Positions 8,679 through 17,336 of a stretch of 64,000 bases of DNA are shown here, one piece after another (the first letter of the stretch is position 1; every line of letters begins with the position of its first letter). The translations under genes were made by a program, and so were the position numbers. The stretch is from Arthrobacter luteolus NBRC 107841. GTDB lineage: Bacteria; Actinomycetota; Actinomycetes; Actinomycetales; Micrococcaceae. The DNA lies in contig NZ_BCQM01000003.1 of assembly GCF_001552075.1 (NCBI RefSeq), positions 1 through 64,000 of the forward strand, given 5' to 3'. Under the pieces are notes generated by a model that saw only the letters and a program-made list of their open reading frames with translations, had not been told where the DNA came from and did not search any database.

Positions 8679-9563
8679 CTAACCGGCGGCGGCGTCGATC
8701 TCCGCGAAGGTCCCGGCATCCAGGGTCAGGTTGCCGGCACCCAGGTTCTCCTCCAGATGGGCAACCGAACCGGTGCCGGGAATCGGCATCATCACGGGCG
8801 AACGCTGCAGCAGCCACGCCAGGGCAACCTGGGATGTGGTGGCACCCAGCTTCTTCGCAGCGGCATCAAGGACGCCGCCGGGCTGGGCGAGTTCCCCCGC
8901 GGAAATCGGTGCCCACGGGATAAATCCAATGCCGTTGGCCGCCGCGTAGTCAAGAACGTCCTCGGACGAGCGGTCGGTGAGGTTGTAGCGGTTCTGCACG
9001 GTGGAGACGGTGAAGTACTTCTCCGCCGTCTTCAGCTGCTCCACACTGACCTGGGAGAGGCCCAGGGCCTTCACCTTGCCCTCCTGCTGGAGGTCCCGCA
9101 GCACCGCGAACTGTTCCTCGGCGTCGACAGTGGGATCGATGCGGTGCAGCTGGAACAGATCCAGGGAATCCACCTTGAGCCTGCGCAGGCTCAGCTCCGC
9201 CTGCTGGCGGAGGTATTCGGGGCGGCCCAGGGGAATCCACTCATCCGGCCCGGTGCGGACAAACCCGGCCTTCGTGGCGACCCGCACCCCGTCAGGGTAG
9301 GGATGGAGGGCTTCGGCAATGATCTCTTCGCTGATGTTCGGGCCGTACGAATCAGCCGTGTCAATGAAGTCAACGCCCAGTTCGACGGCGCGGCGGACCA
9401 CCTCGACAGCGGTGCCGCGGCTTTCAGGTTCGCCCCAGACGCCTGCCCCGACAATACGCATGGCACCGAATCCGAGCCTGCGGACAGTTCCGAGGTCCTT
9501 CAGATCGAGGGTGGCCGGCAGGGTTTGTTCGGTCATTTTGGCTGGTTCAGTCTGCTCAGTCAT
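8679..9563 (-). CDS. Aldo/keto reductase
   Basis: The protein has about 294 residues. The (beta/alpha)8 reductase tetrad is visible: Asp and Tyr in DTADSYG, Lys in VATKAGF, and His in LFQLHRI. The C-terminal NADPH-binding segment reads PIPGTGSVAHLEEN. It belongs to the bacterial AKR group that reduces aldehydes and ketones; the physiological substrate is unknown. The start is uncertain: ATG 9563 is listed, and an in-frame ATG at 9536 gives a protein nine residues shorter. Neither has a clear ribosome site. The next ATG downstream on this strand is the PfpI gene 84 bp further on. Confidence 0.87.
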   Translation of the reverse strand: MTEQTEPAKMTEQTLPATLDLKDLGTVRRLGFGAMRIVGAGVWGEPESRGTAVEVVRRAVELGVDFIDTADSYGPNISEEIIAEALHPYPDGVRVATKAGFVRTGPDEWIPLGRPEYLRQQAELSLRRLKVDSLDLFQLHRIDPTVDAEEQFAVLRDLQQEGKVKALGLSQVSVEQLKTAEKYFTVSTVQNRYNLTDRSSEDVLDYAAANGIGFIPWAPISAGELAQPGGVLDAAAKKLGATTSQVALAWLLQRSPVMMPIPGTGSVAHLEENLGAGNLTLDAGTFAEIDAAAG

Positions 9564-9685
9564 ACCCGGCGCAACCAAATGATCAGCAGGCTTATTCCTA
9601 ACCGGTGCGGTCAATCCGCTTTTGCGGACTGAACCTGACCGCAGATCCCTTGGAGCGTGCAGCAGCCAGGCCTACGATCGCTGGC

Positions 9686-10060
9686 ATGGACTGGAAAATC
9701 GAACTTGTGCCCGTGCCGGTGTCCGACGTCGACGCCGCCAAACACTTCTATGTGAACCAGGTGGGCTTCGCTGACGACTTCGACCAGCGGGTGGACGAGA
9801 ACCTGCGCTTCGTCCAGCTGACGCCGCCCGGGTCTGCCTGCTCCGTGGTGATCGGGGAAGGCACCACGGACATGGTGCCGGGAAGCCAGCGCATCCAGAT
9901 GGTGGTGCCGAGTGCCGCTGACGCCCGGCAGCAGCTGCTGAACGCGGGCGTCGAAACCAGCGAAGTCACGCCGCTGGACTGGGGTACGTTCGTGTACTTC
10001 AGTGATCCGGACGGCAACCAGTGGTCGCTGCAGGAGCTGCCGGCAATCGCTAAGGAGTAG
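9686..10060 (+). CDS. VOC-superfamily (glyoxalase-fold) protein
   Basis: This 124-residue single-domain protein shows the vicinal-oxygen-chelate pattern: PVPVSDVDAAKHFYVNQVGF at the start of the first beta-alpha-beta module and VYFSDPDGNQWSLQEL near the end, with the metal-ligand-type Glu. Such proteins are lyases, dioxygenases or resistance proteins. The function is not predictable. Its last 11 bases overlap the convergent nagB gene. Confidence 0.85.
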   Translation: MDWKIELVPVPVSDVDAAKHFYVNQVGFADDFDQRVDENLRFVQLTPPGSACSVVIGEGTTDMVPGSQRIQMVVPSAADARQQLLNAGVETSEVTPLDWGTFVYFSDPDGNQWSLQELPAIAKE

Positions 10061-10823
10061 GAAGCAGATTAGTCCGGCTGAGCAGATCAGCGCTGAGGCC
10101 AGCCCCGGCGCCGTCGGCCAGCAGGATGGTCACATCGGGATGCAGCTGCAGGATGGACGCGGGAACCTGCTCGGTCACCGGTCCCTGCAGTGCTGCGGCC
10201 AGGGCTTCGGCCTTGGCCGCGCCGCTGGCCAGCAATACCAGTGAACGCGCCGCACGGATGGTCCCCAGCCCCTGGGTCAGTGCCTGGGTGGGAACATCCT
10301 CCAGGGAGGAGAAGAACCGGGCGTTGGCCTGGCGGGTGCTCTCAGCGAGCTGGACAACCCGGGTGCGGGAGTCCAAGGGCGAGCCGGGTTCGTTGAAGGC
10401 AAGGTGCCCGTTGTTCCCGATCCCCAGGATCTGCACGTCCACTCCGCCGGCGGCGGAAATCGCGGCCTCATAGTCAGGGGCGGCCCGTTCCGGATCGGCA
10501 GCCGATCCATCCGGCACTGCCACCTGGCCGGCGTCGAGCCCCAGGGGCTCAACAACCTCCCGGCGGACCACTTCCGCATAGCTTTCGGGATGTCCCGGCG
10601 GCAGGCCCAGGTACTCGTCCAGGGCGAAGGCGCGCAGCGGCGGCAGGTCGTCCCGGCGTTGGGCCAGTGCCCGGTACAGGGACAGGGGGGAGGACCCGGT
10701 TGCCACTCCCAGCACCGGCAGGGCCCCCGGAAGGTGCGCTTTTCGAAGCCGGGACAGCACGGCGTCGGCAGCTGCCCCGCCCAGTTCGTCCAGGGTGGCA
10801 GCCAGATGAATCCGCAGGGTCAC
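10050..10823 (-). CDS. nagB: Glucosamine-6-phosphate deaminase (NagB)
   Basis: This 257-residue protein has both NagB active-site blocks: DEYLGL (Asp-69, general base) and GIGNNGHLAFNEP (His-140, Glu-145). The reaction is glucosamine-6-phosphate to fructose-6-phosphate plus ammonia. The position that is Asp-141 in the E. coli enzyme is Asn here (Asn-138); as I recall, this also occurs in Gram-positive homologues. The GTG start at 10823 overlaps the stop of the amidohydrolase. It is the last gene of the eight-gene operon and feeds the amino-sugar part of the unknown substrate into glycolysis. Confidence 0.88.
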   Translation of the reverse strand: MTLRIHLAATLDELGGAAADAVLSRLRKAHLPGALPVLGVATGSSPLSLYRALAQRRDDLPPLRAFALDEYLGLPPGHPESYAEVVRREVVEPLGLDAGQVAVPDGSAADPERAAPDYEAAISAAGGVDVQILGIGNNGHLAFNEPGSPLDSRTRVVQLAESTRQANARFFSSLEDVPTQALTQGLGTIRAARSLVLLASGAAKAEALAAALQGPVTEQVPASILQLHPDVTILLADGAGAGLSADLLSRTNLLPTP

Positions 10824-11899
10824 GCCGTTCTCTCCTTTTCCAGAATGCCATTGTTGAGGGCACCGTTGTTCAGGATACCCAGCGCACGGGCCAGTTCAGG
10901 ATCGGCCGGGCTCCAGCCGGCAATATCCAGCAGCGCGGCAGCGTTGGCGCCGAAGATTTTCTGCACGTCCACGGGCGGCATACCCATCTCCCAGCAGATC
11001 CTCAGCTGGTCCACCAGGTACCGCCGCGCGTAGCCGCGGGGGAACCAGGAGGAATCCGTGCCGAAAATGATCCGGTCCGGGCCATGGGTTTCGTAGAACC
11101 GCCGGAAGACGTCCTCCAGGGTCAGCTTCTGCGCCATAAACCGCACCCACTGGTTGGAACCGGAGGTATCCACCAGGACGTTCGGGCAGGCCCACATCAG
11201 GAACAACACCTGCTGGACGTGCTGGATTCCGAAGTGGGGAATCACAAAAGTCACATCGGGATGCCGTTTGGCCACCGTTTCCAGCCACGCCGGTTCGATC
11301 ATGGCGTTGTGCGCTATTCCGCCGGCAGATCCGCAGTGACCGAAGTGGATGAGGACCGGCACCTGGTGCTTGGCGGCGACCCGCCACACCGGATCGGCCC
11401 CCGGATCGTCGATGCGGGCGGACATCAGCGGAGCGAACAGCTTCAGTCCGCGCAGCCCGTGTTCCGTGACTGCCCGGTCGAAATCTGCTGCAGCGCCTGG
11501 CGCAAAGGGGTCAGCCATGGCAGCCATGCCCAGGAACCGCCCGTTGCCGCGGGCGGTCAGCCGGCCCATCGCCTCATCGCCGCCGGCAGTGACGAAGGCG
11601 GCGTACTCAACGTGGTGGTGGTCCAGCTCGTCCTGCCAGCGGTCGGCCTCCGCTTCCCAGCCCTGGTCCGCTTCAGCCGGTTCCGGATCGGCGAAGTCCC
11701 AGCTGCGCCGCCACGCGGCGGACATTCCGGCCACTTTGGCGGCCCGCCGGGCTGCTGCCGGGGAGGCGGCTTCGCAGGCGAACTGCCCGCCGGACAGGGC
11801 ACGGGTCAGCGGGTCCTGGGGCATCCGGAAATGCAGGTGAAAGTCGACAATGGAGATGCCCTGGACCACGGGACGGTTCCCGATCCTGGAAACGTGCAT
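10820..11899 (-). CDS. Amidohydrolase_2 family metal-dependent hydrolase
   Basis: This 359-residue TIM-barrel protein has the metal-site HxH in IVDFHLHF near residue 20, a mid-barrel His in VLIHFGHCGS, and the late Asp in IIFGTDSSWFPRG. The family (PF04909) includes decarboxylases, lactonases and sugar-acid hydrolases. The true substrate is unknown. ATG 11899 has GGAAGG upstream. It starts 10 bases after the PfkB kinase and overlaps nagB, so it belongs to the same operon. It could open a lactone or remove an acyl or carboxyl group from the imported conjugate. Confidence 0.8.
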   Translation of the reverse strand: MHVSRIGNRPVVQGISIVDFHLHFRMPQDPLTRALSGGQFACEAASPAAARRAAKVAGMSAAWRRSWDFADPEPAEADQGWEAEADRWQDELDHHHVEYAAFVTAGGDEAMGRLTARGNGRFLGMAAMADPFAPGAAADFDRAVTEHGLRGLKLFAPLMSARIDDPGADPVWRVAAKHQVPVLIHFGHCGSAGGIAHNAMIEPAWLETVAKRHPDVTFVIPHFGIQHVQQVLFLMWACPNVLVDTSGSNQWVRFMAQKLTLEDVFRRFYETHGPDRIIFGTDSSWFPRGYARRYLVDQLRICWEMGMPPVDVQKIFGANAAALLDIAGWSPADPELARALGILNNGALNNGILEKERTA

Positions 11900-11909
11900 A
11901 ACTACCTTC

Positions 11910-12845
11910 CTAGAGCGGCAAAGCCTCGGCCAGCTGCACTGCGGAACGCTGTTCCGGTGCGGTGGCAACGAGTTCGGTGGCGTAGCGGACGGCGGTCCCG
12001 AGTGCCTCTACGGGGGCCGCACCCCGTGCCAGGCAGGTCAGGAACGCAGCGTTGAAACCGTCCCCGGCGCCGGTGCTGTCCACGGGCTCCACCGGCTGGG
12101 CGGGTGAATGGCTCCATTCCCCGCTGGGCAGGGCCAGTCCGGCACCGTCCGGTCCGAGTTTCGCCACCACCAGGGTGCCGGTGGCGGCGGCCAGTTCCAG
12201 GGCCGCTGCCCGCGGGTCCTCGATGCCCGTCAGCCCGGTGAGCTCGTCCGAGTTGGGCAGGAATACGTCCACGCTGCGCAGCACCCCGCGGACCTCGGCC
12301 TGGACGTCACGGGTCCAGCCCTCGGTGGGCCAGCCGGTGTCCAGCACCGTCAGTGCTCCGGCTGCACGGGCGCGGGTGAACAGGCCTTCCAGCGCGGCGC
12401 CGCGGAGCTTGGGCAGCAGGAAGTAGCCGGCGAGCACCACGCAGCGGGCCGCCACGGCCTCCTCCGGAACATCGCCGGCGCCGAGCACCGACATGGCGCC
12501 GAGGGAGGAGATGAACGCCCGGTCACGCCCGGGTGCCTCGACGGCGACTGTCACACCGCTGGGCAGCTGCGGATCCGTGACCAGCAGCGCCCGCAGGTGC
12601 GGCAGATCCAGCTCGGACCGGACCAGGGCGGTGGAGGCATCATTGCCGACCCGGCTGACCAGCGTGGTCGGCTGGCCCAGCCCGGCACACCGCAGGGCGA
12701 GGTTTCCGGCGGAGCCGCCCAGCCGGATGCGGATGTCCGGCACCAGCGCTTCCGTGCCGGGCTCCGGCAGGGACGTAACGCCGGAAACCATGATGTCCAG
12801 GTTGGTATTGCCGACGACCGTCAGATCGTTCCGGACTGCGCTCAC
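11910..12845 (-). CDS. PfkB-family carbohydrate kinase
   Basis: This 311-residue ribokinase-like protein has the N-terminal substrate lid region with IRLGGSAGNLALRCAGLG and the ATP/catalytic signature DSTGAGDGFNAAFL (Asp as general base). It phosphorylates a sugar or sugar derivative with ATP. The GTG start at 12845 overlaps the stop of the lyase gene (GTGA). With NagB downstream, a product such as glucosamine 6-phosphate or a phosphorylated conjugate is plausible. A fructose-amine kinase role is another possibility. Confidence 0.87.
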   Translation of the reverse strand: MSAVRNDLTVVGNTNLDIMVSGVTSLPEPGTEALVPDIRIRLGGSAGNLALRCAGLGQPTTLVSRVGNDASTALVRSELDLPHLRALLVTDPQLPSGVTVAVEAPGRDRAFISSLGAMSVLGAGDVPEEAVAARCVVLAGYFLLPKLRGAALEGLFTRARAAGALTVLDTGWPTEGWTRDVQAEVRGVLRSVDVFLPNSDELTGLTGIEDPRAAALELAAATGTLVVAKLGPDGAGLALPSGEWSHSPAQPVEPVDSTGAGDGFNAAFLTCLARGAAPVEALGTAVRYATELVATAPEQRSAVQLAEALPL

Positions 12846-14332
12846 GCCGCGCCCGCCAGCTGCCGGGCACGGCCGAGCAGAAGCGCCAGGGCAGTCTCCA
12901 GCCCGGTGCGCAGCTCCGCGAACCGGGTGGCCAGCTCCTGCGCGGCCGCCAGCGCGCCGTCGGCTGTCACCTCGACGGCCTTGGTACCCGGGCTGCCTGC
13001 CTGAGTGCGGTCCAGGACGCGTTCCGGCTCCCGGCCGGCCGCGAGCGTCAGGTCTGCCAGCTCGGCACGGATTCCGGCGGCAGCCAGCGCCGCCAGGACC
13101 TGTTCCCGGGTCCAGGAGGTCGGGTCGCCTGTCTTGAAGAGGCGGCCGACGACGTCGTGCGCACCGCGCCAGGGCACGCCGGCTACCGCCAGGGCCTCCG
13201 CGACCGACGTCGTCGTGGCACCGGAGCGGACGATCTCCGCCAGCTCCGGCAGCCGCTGGACCTCGAACTCGGTGAGCAGGCCGTCGAGCATCCGCACGAA
13301 CCGCACCACCCGGTCTCCGGCACGCCACAGATGCTTCTGCACATCGGTGGTCGCATTGTTGGAGTCCTCGTACCAGCCTGAGTTGATATTGGCGTAGGTC
13401 GCGGACATGTCCGCGGCGGCGGCACCGGCCATGGAGACCATGTGTTCCAGGACCACCGGGTTCTTCTTCTGCGGCATGATCGAGGAGCCCTGGGTGTAGG
13501 CGTCGGGGGTGCGGACCCAGCCGAACGTCATCCATTCCAGCAGGACGCGGGAGAACCGGGCGCCGGTGGCGCAGATCCGGGCCTGCGCCGCGGCGAGGCG
13601 CATAAAGTGCTCGGCGCCGGCCACGGCTTCATAGCTGGAGGTAAAGGCAGAGTCGAAACCGAGCAGTTCCCGCAGCGTCTCCGGGTTGATCGGCACATCG
13701 GTTCCGGCGAACGCCGCGGAGCCCAGCGGGGAGACGTTCAGTTCCGCGTAGATGTCCAGGAGTTCGCGCCCCTGGCTGAGCAGCGCTTCGGAGAGGCCGC
13801 CGAGGACGTGGCCGATGGTGGTGGGCTGGGCGGGCCGCCGGTGGGTGAAACCGATGATCAGCTTGTCTGCATGGTCCTTCGCCAGGGCAGCGGCGTCGGC
13901 GGCTGCCTGGACCACCAGATCAGCCTGGTCCAGCAGCTGGCGCCGGAGCACCATCCGGAACGCACCGGCGTCGAGGTCGTTGCGGCTGCGGGCCAGCTGG
14001 ACGTCCAGCTCCGAGGTGGAAATGCCGCAGGCCGCGGCCAGCTGCTGTTCCATGAAGTAGTACGGGTCCTCCACGGAGCCGTCGAAGACATAGTCCTGCT
14101 TGCCGTCGCTGATCCGCTCCCAGAGCGTGAGCAGTCCCTTTTCCAGCCGGGCGGAGCGTTCGCGCGGGAGGATGCCCTCGTCGTCGAGCATCCAGACGTG
14201 GGCCAGGGACGCCTCCACCATTGGCGGGTAGATGAAGGACGCGGCCTCTTCGAAGGCATCCCGCAGGTGGTTGTCCCAGTACACGGACAGCTCGGGCCGG
14301 TCCTGAAGGGCGGGGCGGGGGATGGCGGTCAT
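12842..14332 (-). CDS. Argininosuccinate-lyase-like enzyme (aspartase/fumarase superfamily), atypical
   Basis: The 496-residue protein keeps the superfamily hallmarks: SRNDLDAG near residue 110, the catalytic-type His in FTHRRPAQPTTIGH, and the flexible Ser loop GSSIMPQKKNP. These enzymes split a C-N or C-O bond beta to a carboxylate and release fumarate or a similar enoate. The segment that in biosynthetic ArgH usually reads like EDIHMAIE is here DPYYFMEQQL, and the gene sits in a transport/sugar operon, not with arg genes. I therefore do not call it argH. ATG 14332 follows the permease stop by two bases. Confidence 0.8.
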   Translation of the reverse strand: MTAIPRPALQDRPELSVYWDNHLRDAFEEAASFIYPPMVEASLAHVWMLDDEGILPRERSARLEKGLLTLWERISDGKQDYVFDGSVEDPYYFMEQQLAAACGISTSELDVQLARSRNDLDAGAFRMVLRRQLLDQADLVVQAAADAAALAKDHADKLIIGFTHRRPAQPTTIGHVLGGLSEALLSQGRELLDIYAELNVSPLGSAAFAGTDVPINPETLRELLGFDSAFTSSYEAVAGAEHFMRLAAAQARICATGARFSRVLLEWMTFGWVRTPDAYTQGSSIMPQKKNPVVLEHMVSMAGAAAADMSATYANINSGWYEDSNNATTDVQKHLWRAGDRVVRFVRMLDGLLTEFEVQRLPELAEIVRSGATTTSVAEALAVAGVPWRGAHDVVGRLFKTGDPTSWTREQVLAALAAAGIRAELADLTLAAGREPERVLDRTQAGSPGTKAVEVTADGALAAAQELATRFAELRTGLETALALLLGRARQLAGAA

Positions 14333-14334
14333 AA

Positions 14335-16167
14335 CTATTTCACCGGCTTCAAATCGGGGTTTACGGTTTCGGATGCTGGTCGGGTGCCGGGAAGCGGCAG
14401 CGGGACTGCGGCGGAAGGGATGGGGCCCACCAGCGGGGTTTCCACAGTGGGACGACGGCGGCGGCGCAGCATCGCGGCGATGCCGCCGCTGCCGGGGTTC
14501 TCGAGGCGCTGGGAAATGATCAGCACAATCAGGATCAGCCCCATCTGCAGGGTGCCGTAGGCCGCGGCGGTGCCGAACTCGTTGGAGTAGATCCGGTTGT
14601 AGATCTCCACGGACAGGGGTGCGAAGCGCGCGGGGTAGACAACCACCGAGGCCACGTATTCGCCGAAGCCCTGGATGAACGCCATCAGCGCGCCGGCCAG
14701 GATGCCGCGGTACATCAGCGGAACGGTCACGGTGCGCAGCACGCGCCACGGTCCGGCGCCCAGGTTACGGGCGGCTTCCTCGACGGACGGATCGATCTGC
14801 GCCAGGGCGGCGTTGGCTGACCGGAAGACCAGCGGCAGGAAGCGCACGAAGTAAGCGACGGGCAGGATCCACAGCGAACCGATCAGCACCTGGCCCAGGT
14901 TGAACGGCGTGGGGCTGGCGAACGCGGTGACCAGGTTGACGCCCACCACGGTGCCGGGCAGGGCCCACGGAATCATCACCATCACGTCCAGCAGTCCCTT
15001 GCCGGGGCCTTTCCACCGGGTGACGACCCAGGAGGCGAGCACACCGACGACGGTGCAGGCAATCATGGCGATGAACGCCATCTGGGAGCTGACCAGGATC
15101 GGCCGGAGGGTGGAGGGGTCGGTGAAGATGCGGGCGAAGTTCCCCAGCGTGTACTGGTTCGGTAGGATCTGCACCGTCCAGGAGCCGTCCACGGTGAAGG
15201 CCAGCAGCACGATCACGGCGGCGGGCGCCATGAGGATCAGCACCAGCAGGGTGGAACCGAGGCCGGCGCCGAGCCGGGGGAGCGTGCCGTGGATGACCTT
15301 GACGGCCTGCGGGGTGCCTTTCGAGGCGCTGCGGTGCACGCGCCGGTTCTGGTACCAGCGCATGGCCAGCAGGAAGAGGATGGAGACGATGGAGAGCACT
15401 GTGGACTGGGCCGCCGCCAGCTCGTACGCGCCGGAGGTCCGCGAGGCGACAATCTGCATGGTCAGGGTCTGCACGTTGTAGAACTGCGGCGCGGTGAAGG
15501 AAGCCATGGAGACCATAAAGGTCAGCAGCGCGCCGGAGACCAGGGCCGGGGTCAGCATGGGAAGCAGCACGGTGCGCCACATGGTGAACCGGCTGGCGCC
15601 GAGGTTCAGGGCTGCTTCTTCCATCGACGCATCGGATCCGGCGAGGCCGGAGGAGACCGCCAAATAGAAATAGGGGTACATGGTCATGGTGTGGACCAGC
15701 AGCACGCCGATGACGCCGTTCGCGGAGACCGCACCTGGATCTGCACCGAAGTACTGGGCCAGGAACCGGGGGAGGATGCCGCTTTCCGCGTACAGGAAGT
15801 AGAAGGACACCGCGCCGATCAGCGGCGGCAGGGCCATGGGCAGCATCGCGAAGAGCCGCAGTACGTTCCGGCCGGGAAAATCGAAGCGGGTCAGGAGCAC
15901 GGCCAGCGCGGTGCCGATGACGCCGGTGGTGATCACCGAGACAACGGAGATGCCGACGGACAGGCCCAGGGCCCGGCCGGAGTTCCCGCCGAAGAAACCG
16001 CTGTAGTTGTCCACGCCGCCGTCAACGCTGGTCCGGGCCGTGGCGAACATCGGAATAACGATGTACATCAGCAGGATCAGGACCAGCGGAATGGCCAGCC
16101 AGTAGATGAACCGGTCGGAGGACGTGGTTCCGCTGCGCATCCGCAGCTTCTGCGCGAGGCCGGTCAC
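14335..16167 (-). CDS. ABC transporter permease with two fused membrane domains (AfuB/FbpB type)
   Basis: This 610-residue protein has two tandem binding-protein-dependent permease domains. Each carries an EAA loop: EEAALNLGASRFTMWRTVLLP in the first half and EEAARNLGAGPWRVLRTVTVP in the second. About twelve membrane helices are expected. This one-gene architecture is typical of importers of ferric iron, sugar phosphates and phosphonates (FbpB, AfuB, PhnU classes). The GTG start overlaps the ATPase stop (GTGA). It works with the adjacent ATPase and lipoprotein. Confidence 0.9.
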   Translation of the reverse strand: MTGLAQKLRMRSGTTSSDRFIYWLAIPLVLILLMYIVIPMFATARTSVDGGVDNYSGFFGGNSGRALGLSVGISVVSVITTGVIGTALAVLLTRFDFPGRNVLRLFAMLPMALPPLIGAVSFYFLYAESGILPRFLAQYFGADPGAVSANGVIGVLLVHTMTMYPYFYLAVSSGLAGSDASMEEAALNLGASRFTMWRTVLLPMLTPALVSGALLTFMVSMASFTAPQFYNVQTLTMQIVASRTSGAYELAAAQSTVLSIVSILFLLAMRWYQNRRVHRSASKGTPQAVKVIHGTLPRLGAGLGSTLLVLILMAPAAVIVLLAFTVDGSWTVQILPNQYTLGNFARIFTDPSTLRPILVSSQMAFIAMIACTVVGVLASWVVTRWKGPGKGLLDVMVMIPWALPGTVVGVNLVTAFASPTPFNLGQVLIGSLWILPVAYFVRFLPLVFRSANAALAQIDPSVEEAARNLGAGPWRVLRTVTVPLMYRGILAGALMAFIQGFGEYVASVVVYPARFAPLSVEIYNRIYSNEFGTAAAYGTLQMGLILIVLIISQRLENPGSGGIAAMLRRRRRPTVETPLVGPIPSAAVPLPLPGTRPASETVNPDLKPVK

Positions 16168-17258
16168 GGTGCCACCAGCCAGACCCGGTCCGGGTGCGGC
16201 GCCAGGACTACCGGGTCGCCGGGGGAAACCCGGTCCTCGGAATCCGGCACAGAGACCACCAGGTTGTTGCCATTCCAGTCCACTTCATACACGTTGACCG
16301 CACCGGTGAACTCCGCGGTGCGGACCGTGCCCTTCAGCTCACCGGCACCGTTGGCGGCGGCCGTGCCCGCGTCCCGGAGTACGGCAAAGGACTCCGGCCG
16401 CAGGCTGACCGCTGCCGTGTCCCCGCGGGAAACATCAGCCGACGGAGTGCCGGAAACGCGGGGTGCACGCAGCACGGTGCCGTCCTCCAGCTGGACCTGG
16501 ACGCTGTCTCCGCCGGCTTCCAGGATGGTGCAGGCCAGGACGTTGGAGCGGCCGATGAAGCGGGCCACGAAGGAGGTGGCCGGGCGGTGGTAGACCTCCC
16601 GGGGCGGTGCCACCTGGTGCAGCCGCCCGGATTCAAGGATCGCCACGCGGTCGCTCATGGCCATGGCCTCTGCCTGGTCGTGGGTGACGTAGATGCTGGT
16701 GATGCCCGCGGCTTTCTGGGTGCCGCGGATTTCGGCGCGGGTCTCTTCGCGCAGTTTGGCGTCCAGGTTGGAGAGCGGCTCATCGAGCAGCAGCACCGAT
16801 GGCTGGATCACCAGGGCGCGGGCCAGGGCAACGCGCTGCTGCTGGCCGCCGGAGAGCATGTCGATCCGCCGGTCGGCGTATCCGTTCAGGCCAACCTGCT
16901 CCAGTGCGCGGTCCACGCGCTTGGTTTTTTCGGCACGGGAGGTGCGCCGCACGGAGAGTCCATAGCCGACGTTGGCGCGCACGCTCATGTGCGGGAACAG
17001 TGCGTAGTTCTGGAACACCATGCCGGTGTCACGGCGGTTCGGTGCCATGTTCGTGACGTCCTTGTCATCGAACAGGATGCGCCCGCGGGTGGGCTGGATG
17101 AAGCCGGCAACCATGCGCAAAGTCGTGGATTTACCGCATCCGGAGGGGCCCAGGAGGGTGAAGAACTCGCCGTCTTCAATGGTGAGGTCGAGGTCCGCGA
17201 CCGATGGGGCTGCGCCCGGATAGCGCTTTTCGATTGATTCGAGAAGGACTCGTGTCAT
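16164..17258 (-). CDS. ABC transporter ATP-binding protein (FbpC/PotA class)
   Basis: The 364-residue ATPase has Walker A GPSGCGKST, Q-loop VFQNYALFPHMS, signature LSGGQQQR, Walker B LLLDEPLSNLD and the H-loop VTHDQAEAM. A C-terminal TOBE-type regulatory domain covers about residues 240-360. It energises the fused permease. GGAGAG precedes the ATG. The gene is separated from the binding-protein gene by a strong hairpin, which should make this gene and the downstream genes less expressed than the binding protein. Confidence 0.92.
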   Translation of the reverse strand: MTRVLLESIEKRYPGAAPSVADLDLTIEDGEFFTLLGPSGCGKSTTLRMVAGFIQPTRGRILFDDKDVTNMAPNRRDTGMVFQNYALFPHMSVRANVGYGLSVRRTSRAEKTKRVDRALEQVGLNGYADRRIDMLSGGQQQRVALARALVIQPSVLLLDEPLSNLDAKLREETRAEIRGTQKAAGITSIYVTHDQAEAMAMSDRVAILESGRLHQVAPPREVYHRPATSFVARFIGRSNVLACTILEAGGDSVQVQLEDGTVLRAPRVSGTPSADVSRGDTAAVSLRPESFAVLRDAGTAAANGAGELKGTVRTAEFTGAVNVYEVDWNGNNLVVSVPDSEDRVSPGDPVVLAPHPDRVWLVAP

Positions 17259-17298
17259 GGCTGCTCTCCGCAGAGGTAGGGGGTGAATAGAGAGGGGA

Positions 17299-17325
17299 GG
17301 GCGGGCGGCGTTTCGCCGCCCGCCC
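17299..17325. terminator. Intra-operon hairpin (attenuator or RNA-stabilising stem)
   Basis: GGGCGGGCGGCG and CGCCGCCCGCCC form a perfect 12-bp stem around a TTT loop. It lies between the stop of the binding-protein gene (17337) and the ATPase start (17258), which is the classical place for partial termination or 3'-end protection of the binding-protein message. Confidence 0.7.
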
Positions 17326-17336
17326 CGGGAGGCGTC

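Noticed and set aside
10126-10150. Reading Asn-138 of NagB as an inactivating change
   Set aside because: As I recall, Asn at this position also occurs in Gram-positive NagB homologues, and the general base Asp, His and Glu are kept.
12842-14332. Calling the lyase argH outright
   Set aside because: The superfamily signature is present, but one active-site segment and the gene context do not match arginine biosynthesis.
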